Assembly (NCBI GenBank): GCA_041397825.1
Contig: JAWKVX010000003.1
Coordinates: 806,001-870,000, forward strand
Reading direction: 5' to 3'
Length of the DNA: 64,000 bases
Source of the DNA: JANNSX01 sp041397825
GTDB lineage: Bacteria > Pseudomonadota > Alphaproteobacteria > Rhizobiales > Hyphomicrobiaceae
This document shows, piece by piece, positions 1-6,840 of the stretch (position 1 is its first letter; the number at the start of each line of letters is the position of its first letter). Both the position numbers and the translations under genes were made by a program. Below the pieces are notes generated by a model that was not told where the DNA came from, ran no database searches, and worked only from the letters and a program-made list of their open reading frames with translations.

Positions 1-1572
1 CAGGACGGAAAGCAGCTCGCCAGGCGCGCCGCCGAGATCGGTTATCCAGTCTTGATCAAGGCGGTTGCCGGTGGTGGCGGCAAGGGCATGCGGCGCGTCG
101 AGACCCAAAGGGATTTCGATGCCGCGTTGGCGAGCGCCAAGGGCGAAGCCAGATCGAGCTTCGGCGACGACCGCGTTCTGATCGAGAGATACGTGACGGC
201 GCCTCGCCACATCGAGGTGCAGGTGTTTGCCGATACCAAGGGCAATGCCGTCCATCTCTTCGAACGCGACTGCTCGCTGCAGCGCCGTCATCAGAAAGTG
301 ATCGAGGAGGCACCCGCGCCGGGCATGACGGAGGCGGTCCGCCGGGCCATGGGCGAGGCGGCGGTCAATGCGGCACGTGCCGTCGGCTATGCCGGCGCCG
401 GCACGGTCGAGTTCATCGCCGACGGTTCGAAGGGGCTCCGGGCCGATGGCTTCTGGTTCATGGAGATGAACACGCGCCTTCAGGTCGAGCATCCGGTGAC
501 CGAGGCGATCACCGGACAGGATCTCGTCGAGTGGCAGATCCGCGTCGCGGCGGGCGAGCCACTGCCGCTGCGGCAGGACCAGATTCCGCTCGACGGCCAC
601 GCCGTCGAGGCCCGCATCTACGCCGAGGATGCCCATCGCGATTTCGCACCGGCGACGGGACAGCTCCTGCATCTGTCGTTGCCGGACGGGCTCGCCCGGA
701 TCGACACCGGCGTCCGGCAGGGCGACGCCATCACACCCTTCTACGATCCGATGATCGCCAAGGTGATCGTGCATGCGCCTTCTAGGATCGAAGCGTTCGA
801 GGGGCTCGCCGCTGCCCTCCGGCGGAGCGAGATCGCAGGCTCCATCACCAATGTCGGTTTCCTCGAGCGACTGGCCTCCCACTCCGATGTGATGGCCGGT
901 CGGGTGGACACCGGCCTCATCGGCCGCGTGCTGGCCGAGCTCAATCAAGGCGGCGAGCCATCGGCGCTTGCTCTCGCGCTGGCCGCGGTCGCGGCCCTCG
1001 AGATCGATCCGTTGCCGGGCGGGTCCGACCCGTGGAAGGCGCTATCTGGCTGGCGGACATTTGGCGCGGCGCGCCTTCCGGTCTCACTGGCGCGGCACGG
1101 CGAGCCGGTGGATTCAACTGTCACGGTCATGGGACCGGGACGATTCGCGGCTGAGACACCCAAGGGCAACGTCGTCCTTACCGTCGTGGCGCGCGAGGGA
1201 GTCCGCCTAGTGGTCGAGGTGGACGGCCGGCGCTCGAACGCTATCGCTGTCTGCGACCACCGTCATATCGGCATCATCGCCGACAGGGTGACACATCTTT
1301 TCGAGCGCACGGATCGGAGCCGCCTCGACGAGGACGAGGCGGGTGGCGGCGATCGCGTGATGGCGCCGCTGCCGGGGCTCGTCAAGGCCGTGCATGTGGC
1401 GGCCGGCCAAAGCGTCGCCAAGGGCGATCCCTTGCTGGTCCTCGAGGCCATGAAGATGCAGCACACGCTGATGGCGCCCCGTGACGGCAGGCTCGCCGAG
1501 GTGTTGATCGCAGCCGGCGAGCAGGTCGTCGAGGGAACGATGCTGGTGGCGCTCGAGCCCATCGATGGCTGA
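1..1572 (+). CDS. liuD: Methylcrotonoyl-CoA carboxylase, biotin carboxylase/BCCP (alpha) subunit, 5'-truncated
   Basis: The frame is open from base 1 with no start, so the gene begins before the window; 523 codons are visible. It carries the ATP-grasp glycine loop GGGGKGMR (bases about 70-93), the biotin carboxylase motif EMNTRLQVEHPVTE (about 457-500), and a C-terminal biotinyl domain with EAMKM, whose lysine at 1453-1455 is the biotinylation site. Acyl-CoA carboxylase alpha subunits carboxylate this biotin with ATP and bicarbonate. The downstream HMG-CoA lyase and methylglutaconyl-CoA hydratase indicate the leucine branch, 3-methylcrotonyl-CoA carboxylase. From sequence alone it could be another acyl-CoA carboxylase; the assignment rests on the neighbours. 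It overlaps the next gene by 8 bases, so translation is probably coupled. Confidence 0.9.
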   Translation, partial: QDGKQLARRAAEIGYPVLIKAVAGGGGKGMRRVETQRDFDAALASAKGEARSSFGDDRVLIERYVTAPRHIEVQVFADTKGNAVHLFERDCSLQRRHQKVIEEAPAPGMTEAVRRAMGEAAVNAARAVGYAGAGTVEFIADGSKGLRADGFWFMEMNTRLQVEHPVTEAITGQDLVEWQIRVAAGEPLPLRQDQIPLDGHAVEARIYAEDAHRDFAPATGQLLHLSLPDGLARIDTGVRQGDAITPFYDPMIAKVIVHAPSRIEAFEGLAAALRRSEIAGSITNVGFLERLASHSDVMAGRVDTGLIGRVLAELNQGGEPSALALALAAVAALEIDPLPGGSDPWKALSGWRTFGAARLPVSLARHGEPVDSTVTVMGPGRFAAETPKGNVVLTVVAREGVRLVVEVDGRRSNAIAVCDHRHIGIIADRVTHLFERTDRSRLDEDEAGGGDRVMAPLPGLVKAVHVAAGQSVAKGDPLLVLEAMKMQHTLMAPRDGRLAEVLIAAGEQVVEGTMLVALEPIDG

Positions 1573-2431
1573 TCCCGTCACCATCGTCGAGGTCGGTCCG
1601 CGCGACGGCTTGCAGAACGAGGCGCGTCGCATTCCTGCATCCGATAAGATCAAGCTCGTCGATCTTCTCTCCGAGACGGGACTCACGAGGATCGAGGTGA
1701 CCAGCTTCGTCTCGCCCAAATGGGTGCCGCAATTGGCAGACGCCGCCGAGGTCCTTGCCGGTATCCGTCGCCGACCCGGCATCGCCTATGCAGCGCTGAC
1801 GCCGAACCTCAAGGGCTATACGGCGGCGCATGCCGCCGGAGTGGACGAGGTGGCGATCTTCGCCTCGGCCTCCGAGGGGTTCAGCGCAAAGAATATCAAC
1901 TGCACGATCAGCGAGAGCATCGAGCGGTTCCGTGACGTGGCGGCGCGGGCCAGGGACGACGGTGTCGCAATGCGCGGCTATGTCTCCTGCGTCACCGATT
2001 GCCCCTATGACGGCCCGACGCCACCCGGCGAGGTTGCCCGCGTGACGCGCCTGCTGCTCGATCTCGGCTGCACGGAGGTCAGCCTCGGCGACACGATCGG
2101 CGCCGGCACGCCGGAGACGATCGGGCACATGCTCGCCGCGGTTCTCGACGTGGCGCCCGCTGCACGGCTCGCCGGTCATTTCCATGATACGCGGCAGCGC
2201 GCGCTCGACAATATCGAGGTCTCGCTCGCCTTAGGGCTCAGGACCTTCGACGCGGCGGCCGGTGGCCTCGGCGGCTGCCCCTATGCGCCGGGTGCGGCAG
2301 GCAACGTCGCGACCGGCACGGTTGCGAGACTTCTCGCCAGGCTCGGCCACCCGACGGGCCTCGACCTCGCCAAGCTCGACCAGGCCGAGTCCTTCGCGCG
2401 AAGCCTCAGGGAGGAGCCCCATGAGCCATGA
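1565..2431 (+). CDS. mvaB: Hydroxymethylglutaryl-CoA lyase
   Basis: The 288-residue protein cleaves HMG-CoA to acetoacetate and acetyl-CoA, the last step of leucine degradation. The N-terminal VEVGPRDGLQNE motif supplies the catalytic Arg/Asp pair of the HMGL TIM barrel. GHFHDT supplies the metal-binding histidines, and GGLGGCPYAPGAAGN near residue 240 carries the active-site cysteine loop. The length is normal for bacterial enzymes. It overlaps the carboxylase gene upstream by 8 bases and the hydratase gene downstream by 11 bases, as expected for a translationally coupled liu operon. The name liuE would also fit. Confidence 0.95.
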   Translation: MADPVTIVEVGPRDGLQNEARRIPASDKIKLVDLLSETGLTRIEVTSFVSPKWVPQLADAAEVLAGIRRRPGIAYAALTPNLKGYTAAHAAGVDEVAIFASASEGFSAKNINCTISESIERFRDVAARARDDGVAMRGYVSCVTDCPYDGPTPPGEVARVTRLLLDLGCTEVSLGDTIGAGTPETIGHMLAAVLDVAPAARLAGHFHDTRQRALDNIEVSLALGLRTFDAAAGGLGGCPYAPGAAGNVATGTVARLLARLGHPTGLDLAKLDQAESFARSLREEPHEP

Positions 2432-3206
2432 GACGTTGAAGCTGGAGACCGATGCGCGAGGCGTCGCCAGCCTGACCCTGGCGCGCGCCGACAAGCACAA
2501 CGCCATGAATGCGACCATGATCCGGGAGCTGGCCAATGTGGCGAAGCGGCTCGCCGGTGATCCGGCGGTGCGCGCCGTGGTGCTCTCCGGCGAGGGGGCG
2601 AGCTTCTCGGCCGGTGGCGACCTCGGTTGGATGCAGGAGCAATGGGCGAAGGATCGCGCTGGTCGCATCGCCGAGGCGGGCATGCTCGCCGGCATGCTCA
2701 AGGCGCTCGACGATCTGCCGCAACCGCTCATCGCGCGTGTGCATGGGCCGGCTTACGGCGGCGGGCTCGGTCTCATGGCCGTGTCCGATGTCGTCATTGC
2801 CTCGACGCAGGCGAAATTCGCGCTGACCGAGACGCGCCTTGGTCTCATTCCGGCGACCATCGGGCCCTTCGTCGTCCGTCGGATCGGCGAAGGCCATGCG
2901 CGGAGCGTGTTCCTGAATGCCAAGCCGTTCGATGCGGCGACGGCCCAGCGGCTTGGATTGGCGACGATCGTCTGCGCGCCCGGCGAGATCGACCAGGCGG
3001 TCGAGGCGGAGGTGGCGGCGGTGCTCAAATGCGCGCCGGGCGCCGTGCGCGACGCGAAAGCGCTGGCCAAGCATCTGGCGCGCAATCCCGCGAGCAACCT
3101 CGGACCCTATTCCATCGAGCGGCTGGCCGATCGCTGGGAAAGCGCGGAGGCCCGCGATGGCATCGAGGCGTTCTTCGCCCGGAAATCCCCGCCATGGACG
3201 TCTTAG
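2421..3206 (+). CDS. liuC: Enoyl-CoA hydratase/isomerase, probable 3-methylglutaconyl-CoA hydratase
   Basis: The 261-residue crotonase-fold protein has two oxyanion-hole segments: GASFSAGGDLGWMQE near residue 67 and GPAYGGGLGLMAVSD near residue 108. The start at 2421 was chosen because it overlaps the lyase stop and gives MSHETLKLE, a normal crotonase N-terminus; the frame stays open upstream but is not needed. Its place after the carboxylase and HMG-CoA lyase points to hydration of 3-methylglutaconyl-CoA to HMG-CoA. Substrate specificity is inferred from the operon. The 3' end is overlapped on the opposite strand by the reading frame of a small exported protein. Confidence 0.88.
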   Translation: MSHETLKLETDARGVASLTLARADKHNAMNATMIRELANVAKRLAGDPAVRAVVLSGEGASFSAGGDLGWMQEQWAKDRAGRIAEAGMLAGMLKALDDLPQPLIARVHGPAYGGGLGLMAVSDVVIASTQAKFALTETRLGLIPATIGPFVVRRIGEGHARSVFLNAKPFDAATAQRLGLATIVCAPGEIDQAVEAEVAAVLKCAPGAVRDAKALAKHLARNPASNLGPYSIERLADRWESAEARDGIEAFFARKSPPWTS

Positions 3207-3684
3207 ACGTCGGGTTCACATCCGGAGCACCGCGATGCTGGCCCCCCAAAGGGGCCACCACCAGTTCCGGCACCGCGTGAAATGCCGTCGACCAGGATAG
3301 CCTCAGATCCTGCCCTGTCGGAGGCGAGCCCAATTCCGAACCGCTTCTCTCGCATCGACCCCGTATGGCGCGTTTGAGTTGCCGCGCGTATCGCTTGGCG
3401 AGTGCGATGTGCTCCGAAAGATGCACATGGCGGTGATAGCTCGAGGCGTGCGTGCGGCTGGAGCTGTCCGTGTTTCCGAAGATCGTCAGGATGCGCAGGA
3501 GTCCGCGGGCGTCGATGCAACTCATTCGGGTCATTTCGCTGTCTCCGGCGTATTTTACCTGCAGGACTTCGATGCTTTCGACCGCCCTGTGGTCGTCCCC
3601 GAGGCAAGGGTCCGCCTGCGCGGGCGCTGGGCAGAACCAAGCAAGTGCGATCACAGCCGCTAGACTGAGAACGCCCTGCTTCAT
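3025..3684 (-). CDS. Small exported protein of unknown function, 3' end uncertain
   Basis: The start at 3684 gives a clear Sec signal peptide (MKQGVLSLAAVIALAWF, cleavage near AQA-DP) and a mature part of about 90 residues with two cysteines and a His-rich stretch (SSYHRHVHLSEHIALAKRYA). I recognise no family. After about residue 125 the sequence becomes Arg/Pro-rich and runs roughly 180 bases antisense into the 3' end of the hydratase gene, which looks unnatural. A neighbouring minus-strand frame stops at 3203, neatly abutting the hydratase stop, so a late frameshift or an earlier true end is possible. The N-terminal half looks real; the C-terminal half is doubtful. Confidence 0.45.
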   Translation of the reverse strand: MKQGVLSLAAVIALAWFCPAPAQADPCLGDDHRAVESIEVLQVKYAGDSEMTRMSCIDARGLLRILTIFGNTDSSSRTHASSYHRHVHLSEHIALAKRYARQLKRAIRGRCERSGSELGSPPTGQDLRLSWSTAFHAVPELVVAPLGGQHRGAPDVNPTSKTSMAGISGRRTPRCHRGPPRFPSDRPAARWNRVRGCSRDCAPDAWPALSRRARRPARI

Positions 3685-3742
3685 ACGCCCATCCCTGGCC
3701 CTCTGTTGACGGAGGAGATGGGGGTTGTGGAGAGCCCCGACA

Positions 3743-4795
3743 TCACGGAAACAGCGCCAGCTGCTCGATTCCGGTCGCCTCGTCGAGGCCATGCATCAGG
3801 TTGAAGTTCTGCAGCGCCTGTCCGGCGGAGCCCTTGACCAGATTGTCGAGCGTCGAGACGACGATGGCGCGGCCCTTGATGCGATCGGCGAAGACGGCGA
3901 TGTGGGTGTAGTTCGAGCCGCGCACGAACTGGGTGCCGGGCGTCTGCCCCTTCGCCAGCACGCGCACGAAGGGCGCGTCGCGATAGGCCTTCGTCAAGGC
4001 CACGCGGAGGTCATCGGCGCTGACGCCCTTCGACATCCGGACATAGCATGTGACGAGCTCGCCGCGGCTCATCGGGATCAGATGCGGCGTGAAGTTGATG
4101 GTGACCGTCTCGCCGGCCGCGCGGCCGAGCTCCTGCTCGATCTCGGGCGCGTGGCGATGCTTGGCGACGGAGTAGGGGGTCAGCCCTTCGCCGGCTTCCG
4201 AGAACAGCGTGTTCTGTTTCAGTGACCGGCCGGCACCCGAGATGCCCGATTTCGCGTCGACGATGAGATCGCTCGCCTCGATGAGCTTGTCCGAGACGAG
4301 CGGCAAGAGCCCGAGCAACGTCGCCGTCGGATAGCAACCGGGGCAGGCGATGAGCCGCGCCTTGGCGATCTCCTCGCGATAGTGCTCGGTGAGACCGTAC
4401 ACAGCCTCACCGATCAATTGCGGTGCTTTATGCTCGAGCCCATACCACTCGGCATAAACTCTCGGGTCCTTGAGGCGGAAGTCGGCCGACATGTCGACGA
4501 CCTTCGTGTCCCTGGGCAGCTTGGCGATGATCTCGTGCGCAGTGCCGTGTGGCAGCCCGCAGACGACGGCGTCGCATTTGGACCAGTCGGCGTCCTCCTC
4601 CGCGATGAGATTTGGAAGGCCCAGGCCACCCAGGTGGGGGAAAACCTCGTCCATGGATTTGCCGGCATGGCTCTTGGCAAGGAGTTGCGTCAGCGCGATA
4701 TTGGGATGGCGGTAGGCTAGGCGGATCAAGTCGGCGCCCGTGTACCCCGACGCCCCGATGACGCCGACTCTGATCTTGTCCTTGCGCTTGTTCAT
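3743..4795 (-). CDS. argC: N-acetyl-gamma-glutamyl-phosphate reductase
   Basis: The 350-residue protein performs the NADPH-dependent third step of arginine synthesis, reducing N-acetylglutamyl phosphate to the semialdehyde. The N-terminal VGVIGASGYTGADLIRL is the Rossmann dinucleotide-binding loop, and ACPGCYPTA carries the catalytic cysteine. The start at 4795 (MNKRKDKIRVGV) follows GGAGA at a suitable distance; the open frame upstream extends into the divergent gene and is rejected. It stands alone, without other arg genes nearby, which is common in alphaproteobacteria. Confidence 0.95.
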   Translation of the reverse strand: MNKRKDKIRVGVIGASGYTGADLIRLAYRHPNIALTQLLAKSHAGKSMDEVFPHLGGLGLPNLIAEEDADWSKCDAVVCGLPHGTAHEIIAKLPRDTKVVDMSADFRLKDPRVYAEWYGLEHKAPQLIGEAVYGLTEHYREEIAKARLIACPGCYPTATLLGLLPLVSDKLIEASDLIVDAKSGISGAGRSLKQNTLFSEAGEGLTPYSVAKHRHAPEIEQELGRAAGETVTINFTPHLIPMSRGELVTCYVRMSKGVSADDLRVALTKAYRDAPFVRVLAKGQTPGTQFVRGSNYTHIAVFADRIKGRAIVVSTLDNLVKGSAGQALQNFNLMHGLDEATGIEQLALFP

Positions 4796-4901
4796 GTGCC
4801 GTCTCCGAATGCCCGCTAAGCGCGCGTGTAGCGGAAAATGACGGGTCTGGAAAGCACTGGGAGGCTTCGAATTGTTGGCGTCGCATGCTAACCCAGCTCG
4901 C

Positions 4902-5891
4902 ATGTCCCGACCGATCAACATCCTCTTCGAAGCCGCTGGCCGGCGCGTGTCGCTGGTGAAGGCATTCCGGCGGGCGCTCGACGAGACGGGGCTCGCCGGA
5001 AAGACGATCGCGGTCAACAGCGACCGGCGGGCGGCGGCTCTCTACGTGGCCGATGTCGCCGAGCTGGCGCCGCGGGTGAGCGCCCCCAACTACATCGAGG
5101 CGCTGCTCGGGCTCTGTCGCAAGCACGAGGCGAGCCTGCTCGTGCCGCTGATCGATCCGGCGTTGCCGAGGCTCGCCGCTCATCACGCGGACTTTGCGGC
5201 GCTGGGGACGCGCCTCATCGTCTCGTCGCCGGAGACGATCGCGATCGGCGCGAACAAGGTAGCGACGGGGAACTTCTTCCGTACGAACGGGTTCCGCACG
5301 CCCCATGTTCTCTCGAAAGGCGAGATTGAGGCGTTGCGGTCGGGTGATTTCCCCGTCTTCGCCAAGCCGGCCGAAGGCTCGTCGTCGATCGGGGCGGACG
5401 CGGTTCGCGATGCCGAGGAGCTCAACGTCCGCCGTGCCGCCGATCCGAGCCTCGTGGTCATGGAGCTGGTGCGCGGCGAGGAGTACACGATCGACGTCTA
5501 TGTCGACTTCCAGGGCGTGCCGCGCTGCGCCGTGCCGCGATTGCGGCTCGAAACACGGGCGGGTGAGATCTCCAAAGGCCTCACTGTGCGCGACGAGACG
5601 CTGATCGCACTCTCCCTCGATGTCGTGCGCAAGCTCCCCGGTGCCATCGGCTGCATTACGCTGCAGGCCTTCAAGGTCGCCGATGGCGGCTTCGTCTTCA
5701 TCGAGATCAATCCGCGCTTTGGTGGCGGCTATCCACTTTCCCGGCATGCCGGCGCCGACTATCCGCGCTGGATGATCGAGGAGGCGGCCGGCCGGGTGCC
5801 GGATTTCGACCTGGGCCGGGCGTTCCGCGCCAATCTCGGCATGCTGCGTTATGACGACGAGATCATCGTCGACGGAGGCCTGATCCGATGA
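4902..5891 (+). CDS. ATP-grasp domain protein, carbamoyl-phosphate-synthase-like
   Basis: The 329-residue protein has an N-terminal pre-ATP-grasp fold (INILFEAAGRRVSLVKAF) and an ATP-grasp core with FPVFAKPAEGSSSIGA as the nucleotide lid and FIEINPRFGGGYPLSR as the metal-binding region. This matches small CarB/PylC-like carboxylate-amine or carboxylate-thiol ligases. The substrate cannot be read from the sequence. It overlaps the following HAD gene by 4 bases (ATGA), so the two are probably one functional unit. It is divergent from argC across 106 bases. The start at 4902 was chosen for the family-like N-terminus. Confidence 0.85.
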   Translation: MSRPINILFEAAGRRVSLVKAFRRALDETGLAGKTIAVNSDRRAAALYVADVAELAPRVSAPNYIEALLGLCRKHEASLLVPLIDPALPRLAAHHADFAALGTRLIVSSPETIAIGANKVATGNFFRTNGFRTPHVLSKGEIEALRSGDFPVFAKPAEGSSSIGADAVRDAEELNVRRAADPSLVVMELVRGEEYTIDVYVDFQGVPRCAVPRLRLETRAGEISKGLTVRDETLIALSLDVVRKLPGAIGCITLQAFKVADGGFVFIEINPRFGGGYPLSRHAGADYPRWMIEEAAGRVPDFDLGRAFRANLGMLRYDDEIIVDGGLIR

Positions 5892-6586
5892 AGCGCTACA
5901 CCGTCGTTTTCGATCTCGACGATACGCTCTATCCGGAGCGGCAATGGGCGCTGTCGGGCTTTCGCGCGGCCGAGCGCTGGGCCGAGGAGGCGCTCGGCCT
6001 CGATGGCCTCGCTGCCGACATGACGCGGCTCCTCGACGAGGGGCATCGCGGGCGGATATTCGACATGGTGCTCGCCGAGCGGATGGGCGCGGCACCACCC
6101 GAGACAGTCACGGCATTGGTGGCCGCCTATCGGGCGAACGAGCCCGAGCTCACTTTGTTCGACGATGCGCAGTGGGTGCTCGATCATCTGGCCCCCCACA
6201 TGTCGCTCGGCCTCGTGACCGATGGTGAGGAGGACCTGCAGTCGAAGAAGATCACGGCGCTCGGGATCGCGCCACGGTTCGACAGCCTGGTCATCACGGG
6301 TGCGCTCGGGCCCAATCGTGAGTTCTGGAAGCCGCACCCAAAGCCGTTCGAGACTGTGGCGTCGCGCTTGCCGCAGGACGGACGCCGCCTCGTCTATGTC
6401 GGCGACAACCCCTCCAAGGATTTCGTATCTCCCAATGCCATGGGCTGGTTAACGGTGCAGATCGTCAGGCCGGGCGGGATACACGACGGGGCAGTGACAG
6501 CGGAGGGCGGCGCGCCCGCTCATATGATCGAGAGTCTGAGGGATCTGCCCGCGATCCTGACGGGAATGGCGCGCGATACTGTCTGA
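5888..6586 (+). CDS. HAD-superfamily hydrolase
   Basis: The 232-residue protein has all four HAD motifs: FDLDDTLYP with the nucleophile Asp and acid/base Asp, LVTDGEE (motif II Thr), FWKPHPKPF (motif III Lys) and YVGDNPSKDF (motif IV acids). An all-alpha cap lies between motifs I and II, typical of phosphatases in the C1 class. It is translationally coupled to the ATP-grasp gene, suggesting it dephosphorylates a product or intermediate of that ligase. The substrate is unknown. Confidence 0.87.
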   Translation: MKRYTVVFDLDDTLYPERQWALSGFRAAERWAEEALGLDGLAADMTRLLDEGHRGRIFDMVLAERMGAAPPETVTALVAAYRANEPELTLFDDAQWVLDHLAPHMSLGLVTDGEEDLQSKKITALGIAPRFDSLVITGALGPNREFWKPHPKPFETVASRLPQDGRRLVYVGDNPSKDFVSPNAMGWLTVQIVRPGGIHDGAVTAEGGAPAHMIESLRDLPAILTGMARDTV

Positions 6587-6741
6587 GAAGCGGTACGAGT
6601 GGCATGCCGGCAACAGTCCTTGTGCTGCGTTTGCGTGGCCTTCGGTGATGTCTCCGAGGGCCTGTTGTGCTAAGTCTTGAAATGCACCCACATTCACACT
6701 CCGTTGCGGCAGCAAGCACCTGCTGGTAGCCCGTCCGCACC

Positions 6742-6759
6742 TCGTTACTCTTGTAACGA
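6742..6759. promoter_or_regulatory. 7-bp inverted repeat upstream of the RTX-like gene
   Basis: TCGTTAC and GTAACGA flank a 4-base spacer, giving a perfect 18-base dyad about 80 bases before the RTX start. A possible -35 (TTGACC, 6768-6773) follows 8 bases later, with a weak -10-like AACATA 18 bases further on. The position would suit an activator site. The remaining part of the 254-base gap 6587-6840 shows no gene. The role is inference. Confidence 0.35.
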
Positions 6760-6840
6760 TGAAATGCTTGACCCGTTCATGCCGGCTGCGGAACATACCT
6801 CCACAGAGTTGTTCATCCGCATGCCGCATGAGGGAGTGCC

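Noticed and set aside
4428..6098. 556-codon minus-strand open frame opposite argC upstream region, ATP-grasp and HAD genes
   Set aside because: Arg/Pro/Ala-rich with no motif, and all covered strands carry well-supported genes.
6742..6759. Second lux box in front of the larger RTX gene
   Set aside because: The dyad is 18 bases with TCGTTAC/GTAACGA arms and lacks the CT-N12-AG pattern.
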